Source: Desulfosporosinus sp. OT (GTDB lineage Bacteria; Bacillota; Desulfitobacteriia; Desulfitobacteriales; Desulfitobacteriaceae). Taken from it: a stretch of DNA of 64,000 nt. The position numbers were made by a program, and so were the translations under genes. The notes under the pieces were generated by a model. It had not been told where the DNA came from. It was given only the letters and a program-made list of their open reading frames with translations, and did no database searches. Where the stretch lies: the NCBI RefSeq assembly GCF_000224515.1, contig NZ_AGAF01000237.1:1-64000 (forward strand), read 5' to 3'. Position 1 is the stretch's first letter; every line of letters starts with the position of its first letter. Below, piece by piece: positions 37,715 through 47,079 of the stretch.

Positions 37715-38527
37715 ATGAAGAAAACGATTGATTTTATGATGGATAAGAAAAAAGCGGGTCAAAAGATTACTATGCTTACTTGTTATGATTACCCTACTGC
37801 CGTAATTCAGGAGAATGCAGGGATCGACATTATCTTTGTTGGAGATAGTGTTGGCACAAATATGCTGGGATATAAGAGTGCTACCGAAGTAACTCTGGAG
37901 GATATGCTTCATCACCTAAAAGCAGTCAGAAGAGGAGTTGAGAAAGCTTTACTAGTGGCCGACATGCCCTATAGGTCATATGAAACTAAGGAAATAGCTT
38001 TAAAAAATGCTCAGTTATTTATTGAGGCAGGTGCTGATGCGGTAAAGCTTGAAGGTCGAGAAGAGAAGGTTGTTGAGTACCTAACAAAAAATAATATTGA
38101 TGTTATTGGGCATATAGGATTTACTCCACAGACTCATGAAAAAGTATCAATGCAGGGAAAAACATTCGAGCAAGGCAAAGAACTGTATGAAAGCGCGCTT
38201 AGCCTCCAGACATCGGGGTTAAAGTTACTTGTCTTAGAAATGGTTCCGGAAGAAGTTGCGGGATTAATATCGGAATATTTAATGATACCAACGATTGGAA
38301 TTGCAGCGGGTAGATATTGCGATGGACAGGTTCAAGTCATTAATGATTTGCTTGGTATGACCCAAAGAAAACTTGTTCACGTTAAAGAATATGCAGATTA
38401 CAAAAACTCAACATTTGAAGCTGTTCAAAAATATAAGGATGAAGTTGAAAATCGGATATTTCCGCATGAAAATAATGTACGAAATATGGATGCAGATGAA
38501 TTACATGAATTTAAAGCCCTTTTTTAA
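37715..38527 (+). CDS. panB: 3-methyl-2-oxobutanoate hydroxymethyltransferase
   Basis: A 270-residue TIM-barrel enzyme making ketopantoate from alpha-ketoisovalerate and methylene-tetrahydrofolate, the first step of pantothenate synthesis. Motifs: MLTCYDYPTA, FVGDSVGTNMLG (metal Asp), LLVADMPYRSY, GADAVKLEGREE, GHIGFTPQ, LEMVPEEVA (catalytic Glu) and IGIAAGRYCDGQVQV. Length is normal. It is alone, without panC or panD nearby. A strong terminator follows. Confidence 0.93.
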   Translation: MKKTIDFMMDKKKAGQKITMLTCYDYPTAVIQENAGIDIIFVGDSVGTNMLGYKSATEVTLEDMLHHLKAVRRGVEKALLVADMPYRSYETKEIALKNAQLFIEAGADAVKLEGREEKVVEYLTKNNIDVIGHIGFTPQTHEKVSMQGKTFEQGKELYESALSLQTSGLKLLVLEMVPEEVAGLISEYLMIPTIGIAAGRYCDGQVQVINDLLGMTQRKLVHVKEYADYKNSTFEAVQKYKDEVENRIFPHENNVRNMDADELHEFKALF

Positions 38528-38634
38528 TAACCCAGAACCAAAGTCGAACACTATATAAACCGTGGTTAATTGTTAATAGCCATAAAAAGAATTAATGCCA
38601 TTGCTTAGTGAAGTTGGTGGGTGTGGCATTTAAC

Positions 38635-38670
38635 AAAAAAACGGAGCCTTTCAGCCGCTCCGTTTTTTTG
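38635..38670 (+). terminator. Terminator of panB
   Basis: AAAAACGGAGC/GCTCCGTTTTT with a nine-base loop, continuing into TTG. Confidence 0.8.
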
Positions 38671-38906
38671 TTTTTGCGAACTACTTTATACAGAAATCTA
38701 TGATAATTGTAGAATGATGATATTTTGAGTGATTAGGACAGCTATTTCTATCTGTGTGAGGATCGATTTTATTTAGGGATAGGCTTATGCACCATAAGAT
38801 TGTTTTATATGACTATCAAAATTATTACTGGACATAATTGGCTCAATGACCTGAAAGCGTTTATACTAAGGGAAAATCAGTAATAGTAATGAAAGGGGTA
38901 TTTGGG

Positions 38907-39443
38907 ATGACAGAAGATGCTACGTTTAATGTGTTGCTTTATGTTGATGGGTCACAATATTCATTTTCTGCTTCGGTTTATGCGGCGACACTATTAAAAC
39001 ATATTTCAAATATGAATATAACGGTTGTGCAGTTCCAGGAAAGTATTGAAGACGAAGTGATTGCGTCTGAATATAACGTCATGGATATTTGGCCTATTAG
39101 TCCTAACTCTGTTTGGATGCAACAAATTATTAATGATGCTGATGATGAGACGAAAAAACAGTACCAAGACATATTAACTAGAACCAATGAGATATTCTCC
39201 CGAAGAAGTCATAGCGTTAAACATGAAATTTTAGTAGCTAAGAACAATGTTGTGGACACAGCAGAAGCGCTTATTGATTATGCCGAAAAAAACTCATTTG
39301 AACTGATTATTATAGGTACACGAGGGTTTTCGGAAGTCAAAGGACTAATATTTGGGAGTTTCGCCCACACGGTGCTCAATCGGGCGCCAATGCCGGTGCA
39401 GCTTATTAAAAAGCTACCTCAAAAATTTATCGATAACTATTAA
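38907..39443 (+). CDS. Universal stress protein (UspA family)
   Basis: 178 residues. ATG 38907 follows AAAGGGG by 9 bases, better than ATG 38889. Usp fold with NVLLYVDGSQYS at the start and the ATP-binding GTRGFSEVKGLIFGSFAHTV (G-x2-G-x9-G-S) near the C-terminus. It probably binds ATP and acts in general stress. Monocistronic. Confidence 0.88.
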   Translation: MTEDATFNVLLYVDGSQYSFSASVYAATLLKHISNMNITVVQFQESIEDEVIASEYNVMDIWPISPNSVWMQQIINDADDETKKQYQDILTRTNEIFSRRSHSVKHEILVAKNNVVDTAEALIDYAEKNSFELIIIGTRGFSEVKGLIFGSFAHTVLNRAPMPVQLIKKLPQKFIDNY

Positions 39444-39581
39444 AAACAAAAGATATTGTAAACCGCATATGCCAAAGGGCATTGGATTTGTGATCATTTA
39501 ATCAGACTGTTAATACATAAACTATGTTTAATGGTCCCTAAAAGCCTGCTTGTTAGGATCATTAGTGTTGTTGCCTTAAAC

Positions 39582-39625
39582 CTAAGCCGCCTGTTTAAAA
39601 CAGGCGGCTTAGATCAGTTTTATTT
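39582..39625 (+). terminator. Hairpin with 15-bp stem
   Basis: CTAAGCCGCCTGTTT pairs with AAACAGGCGGCTTAG around AA, followed by ATCAGTTTTATTT. A 66-codon frame across it is not convincing. Confidence 0.65.
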
Positions 39626-39869
39626 GATTGTTGTAGAGAAGATTAAGCCACAAGAAAAAGTAACAAAATTTAGTAAGGTTTGTTTGATTATCTACAAATA
39701 TAAAGATTATTTTTCCACTATACTAAGTTAGATTAGTATGCTAGTCTTGAGTTGAGTGAATAGTTTGAGTTGTGTACCAGTAAGTGGTTTTGTGGAATAT
39801 GTGAAAAAGTGGGTATCTTAACGATGCGCCTATCTGCTGGGCGCTTTATGAGGATGGTGTAAATGTAAA

Positions 39870-40241
39870 ATGAAGCAACGAATTACCGCTGATCAACTCC
39901 AACAACTTACTACTGAACAACAGGATAAACTAAAAGAATGGTGGAAGCCAAAGTTTAGCGATTTGTTTGCCTTTGAAGAATATTGCGATGAACATTTGTT
40001 TGATGCTGAAGACGAAGAAAATTTGAAATTATTTAATGTAAAAATTAAGCCATTTAGTCTCCCGCTTCTTACCATAGGTCAGTGTTTAAGTCTGTTGGAA
40101 CCGTGTGCGCCAGTACTAGGCATGAAATATGGAGAACATAGTTTATGGAACCTAGAAATTTGGATTGGAGAAGACCATAGAATATTTACGGAGAAAGAGC
40201 CTGTTGACGCCCTTTTTGAGGCTGTAAAATCCATATTGTAA
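39870..40241 (+). CDS. Conserved hypothetical protein, 123 residues
   Basis: MKQRITADQLQQLTTEQQDKLKEWW, an acidic middle (DAEDEENLKLF), then IKPFSLPLLTIGQCLSLLE and WNLEIWIGEDHRIFTE. A soluble acidic-basic protein. The start lacks a strong ribosome site (GATGGTGTAAATGTAAA). Similar short proteins occur in Clostridial phage or element regions, but I cannot assign a family. Confidence 0.55.
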   Translation: MKQRITADQLQQLTTEQQDKLKEWWKPKFSDLFAFEEYCDEHLFDAEDEENLKLFNVKIKPFSLPLLTIGQCLSLLEPCAPVLGMKYGEHSLWNLEIWIGEDHRIFTEKEPVDALFEAVKSIL

Positions 40242-40414
40242 TTAAGGTAAATCACGCCACATTTCCTCTATGCTCTCATGGGGCAATAACTGTATTACAA
40301 ATCAAAAGTCCAATTGGTGCAAGTGGAGGTTATTGCGATGGCAAGCGATGATCAGAGAAAATTCAACAATTGATCATACCTATACTTACCAATGGCTAAC
40401 GCCCTTTATCATGG

Positions 40415-40508
40415 TATAATAAGGTCAAGGGACGTTTAATCCCTTAAGTCTTTTTCATGTAATGCTCCTATTTGCCCTCCGGGGACAGCAATTCGGAGGG
40501 ACTTTTTG
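40415..40508 (+). ncRNA. Candidate small RNA of about 80 nt
   Basis: An extended -10 promoter (TGGTATAAT, with TATAAT at 40415-40420) is followed by a small AGGGAC/TCCCT hairpin. Then comes a terminator, CCCTCCG (40475-40481) and CGGAGGG (40494-40500) with ACTTTTTG. There is no ORF between them. No clear -35. It would be transcribed from about 40427. Confidence 0.4.
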
Positions 40509-40555
40509 AAGAGCTCGTCTAATAGCAAATTAGGCAAGTCTCTTTTACCTTAACG

Positions 40556-40588
40556 AAAGACCGCCTTAGATTGGTGGTCTTTGTTTTG
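40556..40588 (+). terminator. Hairpin with T-run
   Basis: AAAGACCGCC pairs with GGTGGTCTTT, followed by GTTTTG. Second of a series. Confidence 0.55.
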
Positions 40589-40610
40589 TATCTTGTTCAA
40601 AAATCTTAAT

Positions 40611-40648
40611 AAGTTCTTGATATGATAATGATCAAATATCAAGAACTT
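40611..40648. repeat. Perfect 13-bp inverted repeat
   Basis: AAGTTCTTGATAT and ATATCAAGAACTT around GATAATGATCAA. Confidence 0.6.
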
Positions 40649-40715
40649 TATTGTATTCTTATAGCAGAGGATATCCTAGATATAATCAAAGAAAACAACT
40701 TACATGAAAAAGACT

Positions 40716-40750
40716 AAAAGTCGCCCTTGCTGTGGGGCGGCTTTTGGTTA
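40716..40750 (+). terminator. Hairpin
   Basis: AAAAGTCGCCC pairs with GGGCGGCTTTT (one G-T pair). Confidence 0.5.
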
Positions 40751-40832
40751 TTGCGAAGCCCGGAGGATAAGGGGATAGATCACCGGGTATGTTGCTTATT
40801 CATTGAGGAAGTTATAGATTTGCCTGACAGAG

Positions 40833-40862
40833 TGACGCTGTATTAAGCGTCATTTTTATTTA
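40833..40862 (+). terminator. Hairpin with T-run
   Basis: TGACGCT/AGCGTCA around GTATTA, followed by TTTTTATTT. Confidence 0.6.
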
Positions 40863-40969
40863 TGAAGAATAGTTGGTTTTCGGAGTTGCTTACCATAGTG
40901 TGCCAAAATAGAACACTTTTCTGTTTAAGAGGGCAGGTTATCTGTCAATGTTGCTTGTATAGATAGCAA

Positions 40970-40998
40970 TTAAGTCGCCTGTTATAATGGGTGGCTTG
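40970..40998. repeat. Hairpin containing an extended -10-like sequence
   Basis: AAGTCGCC/GGTGGCTT around TGTTATAATG. It continues the series of hairpins in this 860-bp gene-free stretch. Confidence 0.4.
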
Positions 40999-41107
40999 AA
41001 TAAAATTAAGTTTTCAAACATACGTAGCAATATAGCAACTTTTTAGCACAAACCTGTGGACAACCTGATAAAAATTAAAATGAAAATGAGGATAAGGAGG
41101 AAAGTGG

Positions 41108-41386
41108 ATGGATGATGCTCCGATCCGAATATTTCTGCTCTGTGATGCGGACGAATGCGCTTCTAATGAAGTCCTAAAGGAGATTAGGAGCAAGTCAACT
41201 ATTAAAGAGCTCGAAAGGGAATACGAGAATTGGATTAACTTATTTGGAAAGACGACAGAAATTGAGCTTCAAAATGAATTGACCCGAGTACAGAGTGAAC
41301 TGACTCATTTCATAGGATGTCAAAATGGCATCACTGCCTATGTAGACAAAGACCAGATGTGGTTTTCTCCATTAAACCTTATCTAG
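41108..41386 (+). CDS. Conserved hypothetical protein, 92 residues
   Basis: MDDAPIRIFLLCDADECASN, then a charged helical region (IKELEREYENWINLFG; ELQNELTRVQSELTHFI), probably coiled coil. It has an excellent ribosome site (AAGGAGGAAAGTGG) and is followed directly by a very strong terminator, so it is likely expressed as a single small gene. Family unknown. Confidence 0.65.
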   Translation: MDDAPIRIFLLCDADECASNEVLKEIRSKSTIKELEREYENWINLFGKTTEIELQNELTRVQSELTHFIGCQNGITAYVDKDQMWFSPLNLI

Positions 41387-41388
41387 TT

Positions 41389-41443
41389 ATAGCAACTCAT
41401 CAAGGCCGCCTGATAAAGTCAGGCGGCCTTGATGAGTTGCTAT
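41389..41443. terminator. Perfect 25-bp stem terminator-like hairpin
   Basis: Arms 41389-41413 and 41419-41443 (ATAGCAACTCATC...; ...GATGAGTTGCTAT) are perfect, with core AAGGCCGCCTGA. It begins 3 bases after the stop of the preceding gene. Confidence 0.7.
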
Positions 41444-41722
41444 ACAGATGTTGCCAGAATTAGTCATGGGAGTTTAAGAAATATGTCGAATATATTCTGT
41501 AGGAATATATAGTATTGTGTTGTAATATAGCATAAGGAAAGCTCATCTCCTGAAAAGGAATTATTTTCGTAAGGAATTTACCTTTCTATCAGGGGCGATG
41601 GCCAATTTGAGCATAAGGTGTACAGCAAATCTTAAAATTATTACAATTAACTCAATGTGCAATCTGGAAATCCCAGTTGAATATCAAGATTGCGGGTTAT
41701 TAAAAAGGAGTTGATTTAAAAA
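41444..41722. other. Upstream region of the chemoreceptor gene
   Basis: Nothing certain. CTCATCTCCTGAAAAGG and CCTTTCTATCAGGGGCGATG could pair in part, but no riboswitch consensus (for example c-di-GMP) was found. Confidence 0.3.
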
Positions 41723-43438
41723 ATGCTTTGGTTACGAAGTTGGAAAATCAAAACTAAGATTCTAACACTTGTCACTTTGATGACCTTATTTATAGGCAGC
41801 GTTGGGTTTGTAGGTTACTATTTTAATGCTAAGGCAAACGGCCAAATGAATAATAGTTATTCAAATGTTTTAATGTCGGTCAAATATCTAGATGAAGCTC
41901 GGGTGAATTCCAGAGCTGGAGAAGCGGACGTATTTAATTTTATTCTGTCCTCGGATAAAGCTACTCAAATGACACTTCAAGCGGATATGAAAACACGATC
42001 GAACGCTTATGACGCAAATTATAGTGCGTATACAAAGTTAGATCTTGATCCTTATGAGAAAGAAAAACTACCTAAACTTGAACAAGAGTTAGCTACTTAT
42101 AGACTCGAAAGGCAAAAAGCATTAGATATGAAAATTGGTGGAGACCAAGTAGGTGCTTACAAGTATTATATTAATAATGCTTTTGCTCACCTGGATTCCT
42201 TTAGCGTAACATTGAGAGAATTGGCAGATTATAGTGTGAAAAAGGCTGATAATGCTCAAGCGCAAAATACTGAAGATTATGTCATGTCCATAAACCTTAT
42301 CATTGCCATATCCATCGCATCTGCAATATTATGTCTATTGATTGGTTTTGCGGTGGCGAGTCTGATTTCTAATTCTATCAAGAAAGTGTTGGCAAGCGTT
42401 GAACGGGTTGCTACAGGAGATTTATCGATTGAAGATGTAATAATCAAAGGAAATGATGAAACGGGTTTGTTAGCCACTAGTTTTAATACGATGAAAAATA
42501 ATTTACATGTATTGGTTAAGCAAGTTTCCGAATCCTCGGAACAAGTAGCGGCTTCATCAGAAGAGCTAACTGCTATAGCTGAACAAAATACTCAAGCTTC
42601 GACCCAAATAGCATCGTCTATTGAACTTGTAGCCCAAGGGACAGAAAAACAAGCAGATGCGGTTAACCAAACGTCATCTGTTGTTGCAGAGATCTCCACG
42701 AGCACAGAAGAAGTCGCTGTCAGTTCTGCTGATATTACTCATTCTATGGCCAACACATTGAAAACAAGTAATTCAGGACAAAAAGCCTTAAATAGAGTTG
42801 TTGAACAGATGAACAATATTAGCTCAGGAACTGACCGCGTACAACACAGTATACTGGAACTATCGACGAATTCCAAAAAGATCGGAAACATTATTGAAGT
42901 AATCACTGGGATTGCTGACCAAACAAATCTCTTAGCTCTAAATGCAGCTATTGAAGCAGCGAGAGCTGGTGAACATGGTCGTGGATTTGCAGTTGTGGCT
43001 GAAGAAGTCCGAAAGCTGGCAGAACAATCACGTGAAGCAACAAAACAAATAGAGACCCTAATCAATCAAAACCATAGTGATATTAGTACAGCGGTCGATG
43101 CCATGGAAGATGGAGTGAAAAATGTAAGAGTGGGCATGGAAGTTGTCAATGTGGCAGGAGAATCTTTTAGTGAAATAGCCCAACTCGTTCAAAATGTGTC
43201 CGCTCAAATGGATCAAATAGCTGCTACCATTCAACAAATAGCAAGCGGTAACCAGCAAATAGTTAGTTCGGTTCGTGAAGTTGATTCAATAAGTAAGGAG
43301 ACGGCAAATCAAGCGCAAACGGTCTCTGCAGGGGTAGAAGAACAAACTGCTTCGATGGAACAAGTTGCTTCCTCGGCCCAAAGTCTGTCCACTTTGGCAT
43401 TCGAACTTCAAGAAGTCATCAACAAATTTACTATATAA
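41723..43438 (+). CDS. Methyl-accepting chemotaxis protein
   Basis: A 571-residue transmembrane chemoreceptor. TM1 at about 11-32, an extracytoplasmic four-helix-bundle sensor (4HB_MCP type) at 33-190, TM2 at about 190-213, HAMP at 213-265, and a long signalling coiled coil with the hairpin tip [20 protein letters not shown] and [19 protein letters not shown]. It signals to CheA/CheW. Ligand unknown. RBS AAAAAGGAGTTG. It is not in a che operon here. Confidence 0.93.
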   Translation: MLWLRSWKIKTKILTLVTLMTLFIGSVGFVGYYFNAKANGQMNNSYSNVLMSVKYLDEARVNSRAGEADVFNFILSSDKATQMTLQADMKTRSNAYDANYSAYTKLDLDPYEKEKLPKLEQELATYRLERQKALDMKIGGDQVGAYKYYINNAFAHLDSFSVTLRELADYSVKKADNAQAQNTEDYVMSINLIIAISIASAILCLLIGFAVASLISNSIKKVLASVERVATGDLSIEDVIIKGNDETGLLATSFNTMKNNLHVLVKQVSESSEQVAASSEELTAIAEQNTQASTQIASSIELVAQGTEKQADAVNQTSSVVAEISTSTEEVAVSSADITHSMANTLKTSNSGQKALNRVVEQMNNISSGTDRVQHSILELSTNSKKIGNIIEVITGIADQTNLLALNAAIEAARAGEHGRGFAVVAEEVRKLAEQSREATKQIETLINQNHSDISTAVDAMEDGVKNVRVGMEVVNVAGESFSEIAQLVQNVSAQMDQIAATIQQIASGNQQIVSSVREVDSISKETANQAQTVSAGVEEQTASMEQVASSAQSLSTLAFELQEVINKFTI

Positions 43439-43477
43439 AACTACGACATTGATCTGTAAATGAGGAATGTCATTTGT

Positions 43478-43516
43478 ATCGTTCCGCGTCAGTTCAAGGA
43501 TCTTTCGCGGAACGAT
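43478..43516 (+). terminator. Hairpin after the chemoreceptor gene
   Basis: ATCGTTCCGCG pairs perfectly with CGCGGAACGAT across 17 bases, followed by ATGTTCTG. The T-run is weak. Confidence 0.45.
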
Positions 43517-43539
43517 ATGTTCTGCCTCATAGAGATCCA

Positions 43540-43668
43540 CTAAATCTTGGGGCCATTAGTATTTGTTTGATTTTCACTTTCTTCTAGAGGATAAGGGATA
43601 TAGTATGAGTGTGGATCACACCGGGCCAAATAGGATAGCATTTTAGAAAACGATTTTTTCAGGAACAT
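43540..43668 (-). CDS. Possible small protein, 42 residues
   Basis: ATG 43668 has GTGGGGTGATTAT just upstream. It encodes MFLKKSFSKMLSYLARCDPH, then YYIPYPLEESENQTN, a basic amphipathic start and an acidic tail. A longer frame upstream lacks a ribosome site. Unrecognised. Confidence 0.35.
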   Translation of the reverse strand: MFLKKSFSKMLSYLARCDPHSYYIPYPLEESENQTNTNGPKI

Positions 43669-43844
43669 ATAATCACCCCACAATATTTGTTGTATTTTAA
43701 TGTTTACCATAATCGGCAAACTATGCAGAAAGGCAGAGATGATTTCTGTTTTGACCCGTGAGCCCAAAAAAGGGAATTTATTACTCGCTGGCGAATAAAT
43801 TCCAAGGTGGGTGAATAATTTGCATAAGGTTATGGTGGTAAGCA

Positions 43845-44525
43845 ATGAAACAAATGTTGCAAAAGGTTATAAGACTCTTCATAGGTCTTTTTTTGTATTC
43901 CGTGGGTATAGTCTTGACAATTAACGCAAACCTGGGTCTGGCGCCGTGGGATGTTTTTCACCAGGGAATGACTCACCTTGTCGGTATTACTATGGGTCAG
44001 GCAAGTATAGCTGTAGGAATAATTCTGGTAATATTAGACGCGGTCCTAGGAGAGAGATTAGGGTGGGGAACCTTATGCAACATGTTGTTTATTGGGCTAT
44101 TTATGGATCTGATAATGCTTAATCACTTGATTCCGATATGCAAGGGAGTCATATCAGGTGTAATAATGATGGTTTGGGGAATGGTAGTCATTGGAATTGC
44201 CAGTTATTTCTATATCGGAGCTGGATTAGGATCTGGTCCGAGGGATGGTTTAATGATTGCTCTAACCAAAAAGACAAGTAAGTCAGTAAGGTTCGTGCGA
44301 AATGCTATTGAATTAAGCGCACTAATTGTAGGATATATATTAGGTGGCTATGCGGGAGCAGGAACCTTGATTATGGCGTTAACTTTAGGATACATTATTC
44401 AGTTTGCCTTTAAGATTTTGAAATTCGATGTAAGCAGCATCAAGCATAGGTTCATTGATGAGGATGTCAAGAATCTGAAAGAAAAACTAGCAAAAATAGT
44501 CTATGCAGATGCGTATATTAAATGA
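43845..44525 (+). CDS. YczE/YitT-type integral membrane protein
   Basis: A 226-residue protein with about five or six membrane segments. LYSVGIVLTINANLGLAPWD and GAGLGSGPRDGLMIAL are the family's duplicated signature. Bacillus YczE affects surfactin production; transport activity is suspected but unproven. The start follows GGTGGTAAGCA. A perfect hairpin terminator lies 118 bases downstream. Confidence 0.82.
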   Translation: MKQMLQKVIRLFIGLFLYSVGIVLTINANLGLAPWDVFHQGMTHLVGITMGQASIAVGIILVILDAVLGERLGWGTLCNMLFIGLFMDLIMLNHLIPICKGVISGVIMMVWGMVVIGIASYFYIGAGLGSGPRDGLMIALTKKTSKSVRFVRNAIELSALIVGYILGGYAGAGTLIMALTLGYIIQFAFKILKFDVSSIKHRFIDEDVKNLKEKLAKIVYADAYIK

Positions 44526-44643
44526 ATTTAGGGAATTAATATTGGCACACAAGTGTTTAAGAAATACTTTGTGCGTGTTTAGAATAGGGTCCTTTAGCAG
44601 TAATCGTAGCTCATAACACTACTCGAATAATTAGATGAAATTT

Positions 44644-44692
44644 AATGCGATGGTTGAGAAGATGACGTTTCTCAACCATCGCATTTTGTTTT
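44644..44692 (+). terminator. Perfect 17-bp terminator resembling recombinase 3' ends
   Basis: AATGCGATGGTTGAGAA (44644-44660) pairs perfectly with TTCTCAACCATCGCATT (44669-44685), then TTGTTTT. The same words, less palindromic, occur at the recombinase remnants at 18097 and 22330. Confidence 0.8.
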
Positions 44693-44738
44693 GAGTAAGA
44701 GTGGGATGAAGGGGAGGAATAATGCTTTATTTTTTTAA

Positions 44739-46655
44739 TTAGGTGATCATTTCATCATGTTCCTGCTTAGGTAACGGAAATCGTAACAAGAAGGTTGTCC
44801 CTCTGGGATTAGAATCCACGCAGATTTTTGCTTGATGAGCCTCTGCAATTTTGTAGCATGTTGCCAGACCCAAACCAGTTCCATTATCTTTAGTGGTAAA
44901 GAAGGGGGTCCCTACCTTGCTAATATTTTCAGGGAGCATACCACATCCTTCATCCTCAATTACTAGCACTACTTTGTCATCTTGTAAATAACTCTCAAGG
45001 GTCAGACAACCTCTTTCCTCCATTGCTTCAAATCCATTGCGGGTTAAATTAAGAACTAGTTGGGAGATTTCTTTACCATTGAGGGCTAGGTTGGGAATCT
45101 CCCCTGGAATAAATTTGATTTGTTTATTTTGTGTAAACGCGTCGGCTTCTAATAGAGGATATAAATGATTAAGAATGTCGTTGAGGTTTTGAATTTTGAG
45201 TTCAGTTTGTTTTGTTTGCGCCAGCGAGAGAAATTCTGTAATAATCGAGTTCGCGCGGTCTATTTCGGAGATCATCAGCTCGAAGGTAGGCTTCCGAGCA
45301 GCATAATCAGGTTTTTCGCCCAACAGTTGGAGATAACCACGTACTGTAGTCATGGGGTTCCTTATTTCATGTCCGATTCCAGCAGCTAATTGTCCTACAA
45401 GGTTAAGACGGTCGAGTCGAGCCATTTCGTTCTGAGCTATCTTGCGGCTGGTAATATCTCGCAGATAACATATCATTCCTGTTTCAGTAGGGTAAGCACT
45501 TATTTCAAACCATTTATTACCCAAGGCCTCGGAAATGATTTCAAAAGTAACTGTTCTCTTTTCGGTCATTACTTCATTATAGTGTATCCGTGCCGTACCA
45601 TTGAGCTTATGTATTTCATCCATTGTTTGGCCCAATAACTCATCACGGGATTTTCCGAAGGCTATTTCTCCTGCTCGATTTATGTAGGTGACTTGCCAGT
45701 TTTTATTAATGGCAACAAAACAATCTGTCATACTTTCGAGGATAGAAACCGTTTCTTCTTGAGATTTCATTAGTTTTTCATAGGATAATCTTCTTTCGGT
45801 AACTTCATTAACAATCGCTACACATGCGTATTGGCCACTAGGCATCTGAAAACTAGACAAGTCTGCGTCGAAGTACCTTCCGTCTTCTGTAGCGATTTCC
45901 CTATGCTGTTGTTCTCTAGTGTCCAACCACGTTTTCTCGGCATCCTTTAATTGAAACAAATCTTCGATATTTAAAGGATCTTGGGGTTGGTCTTTAAAAG
46001 TTTTGCTAACAAGAATTGGCCCATGAGCGTCAAAGATCATCAAGTTTATTGGACTCGAGTTAATTATTTTGTTTAGAATCGATGCTTTGCCAAAGAAATT
46101 ATAGATTCGGAAATAGAAGTGAAATATTATGGTCGTTGCTAACGGAGTGATGATTAATAAAGGACCCGCGACAACTCGCAGGACGCTCGCTGAGTCACTC
46201 TGCCATATAGGAATAAATATCATGATTAATAGCAAAATCAAGGCCATGACGGTGCCGATGATAAACCAATACAATGGAGGTCTTTCTTTTGGTTTATCTT
46301 TAAAATATTTCCCCAAGATACTACCCAAACAAGCAAAAACCATAATGTTGGTAATTCCACCCATCGTACCACTTCCACCCATGTTGTACCGATAAAGTGC
46401 GCTTATGATAGTTGCTATTGCAGCGGTCACTGGGCCACCAATAAAGCCTGCCATAGTCATGGTGATATGTCTAAAATCAAAAAAGCGACCTTCTACAACA
46501 ACGATTCTATTGTTTATTACAATAATAGTTACTAGGCCGAACATAACCCCTAATATGTAAGGAGAGTATTTTCTGTTGAGAGATAAGTCTATCCATATGA
46601 CAGAGCCACAGAGAAATAAGACAACAATCACATTGGTTACAAAGTCATAGTACAA
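44739..46655 (-). CDS. Sensor histidine kinase (5TM sensor, PAS, HisKA/HATPase)
   Basis: 638 residues. N-terminal membrane sensor of the LytS/YhcK 5TM type (about 1-190, with FDFRHITMTMAGFIGGP). Two PAS-like domains follow (about 200-290 and 302-405), then HisKA with GIGHEIRNPMTTVRGYLQLL (His429). The ATPase domain has NLTRNGFEAM, DEGCGMLP and TGLGLATCYKIAEAH. It resembles KinB/KinE-like sporulation kinases, which phosphorylate Spo0F; no response regulator is adjacent, in line with that. The target is inferred. Confidence 0.9.
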   Translation of the reverse strand: MYYDFVTNVIVVLFLCGSVIWIDLSLNRKYSPYILGVMFGLVTIIVINNRIVVVEGRFFDFRHITMTMAGFIGGPVTAAIATIISALYRYNMGGSGTMGGITNIMVFACLGSILGKYFKDKPKERPPLYWFIIGTVMALILLLIMIFIPIWQSDSASVLRVVAGPLLIITPLATTIIFHFYFRIYNFFGKASILNKIINSSPINLMIFDAHGPILVSKTFKDQPQDPLNIEDLFQLKDAEKTWLDTREQQHREIATEDGRYFDADLSSFQMPSGQYACVAIVNEVTERRLSYEKLMKSQEETVSILESMTDCFVAINKNWQVTYINRAGEIAFGKSRDELLGQTMDEIHKLNGTARIHYNEVMTEKRTVTFEIISEALGNKWFEISAYPTETGMICYLRDITSRKIAQNEMARLDRLNLVGQLAAGIGHEIRNPMTTVRGYLQLLGEKPDYAARKPTFELMISEIDRANSIITEFLSLAQTKQTELKIQNLNDILNHLYPLLEADAFTQNKQIKFIPGEIPNLALNGKEISQLVLNLTRNGFEAMEERGCLTLESYLQDDKVVLVIEDEGCGMLPENISKVGTPFFTTKDNGTGLGLATCYKIAEAHQAKICVDSNPRGTTFLLRFPLPKQEHDEMIT

Positions 46656-46910
46656 AATACCTACCTCCCTTTGGGAATAATACTTGTCAAGTGTTTAAAT
46701 TGTACCTCACATGATAGCGGAAATTTGTCGCATTTGTCAGATAACTTGAAAACAAATGTGAGCTGTGAATTTTAATAAAGGCCAAGGGAGGTGTTCTAGT
46801 GTTCTATGTCCACAGAGTCTCATCAAATACATTGCTAATCTGAAAAGAATAATGAAAATAATATTATAAAATATTAATAAAAATATAGTAATCATTCTAA
46901 ATATATGATA

Positions 46911-46925
46911 TTATAATGATTAATA
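46911..46925 (+). promoter_or_regulatory. PerR/Fur-type box upstream of the ferritin-like gene
   Basis: TTATAATGATTAATA matches TTATAATNATTATAA at 12 of 14 positions, 155 bases upstream of the ferritin-like start, in very AT-rich DNA. The match could be by chance. Confidence 0.35.
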
Positions 46926-47079
46926 TAAACGGTCTTTCGGAAACTCATTACCTTGAAATGGAGGGATAAAATATTGAAAATGAGGAATTGAAGTTGAGTA
47001 GCCGTACTTAGAAAATGGATAGGTTCATAGTATACATGCATCCTATAGCAAAGATTAGTTTAAGAAGGAGTCGATGCAG

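Noticed and set aside
39531..39731. A 66-codon ORF after the Usp gene
   Set aside because: It runs straight through a perfect terminator hairpin and has no ribosome site.
40415..41000. CRISPR-like array
   Set aside because: The hairpins differ in sequence and spacing; there are no identical direct repeats or unique spacers.
41444..41722. Possible c-di-GMP or other riboswitch upstream of the chemoreceptor
   Set aside because: Some complementary segments exist, but none of the conserved riboswitch sequences I know could be matched.
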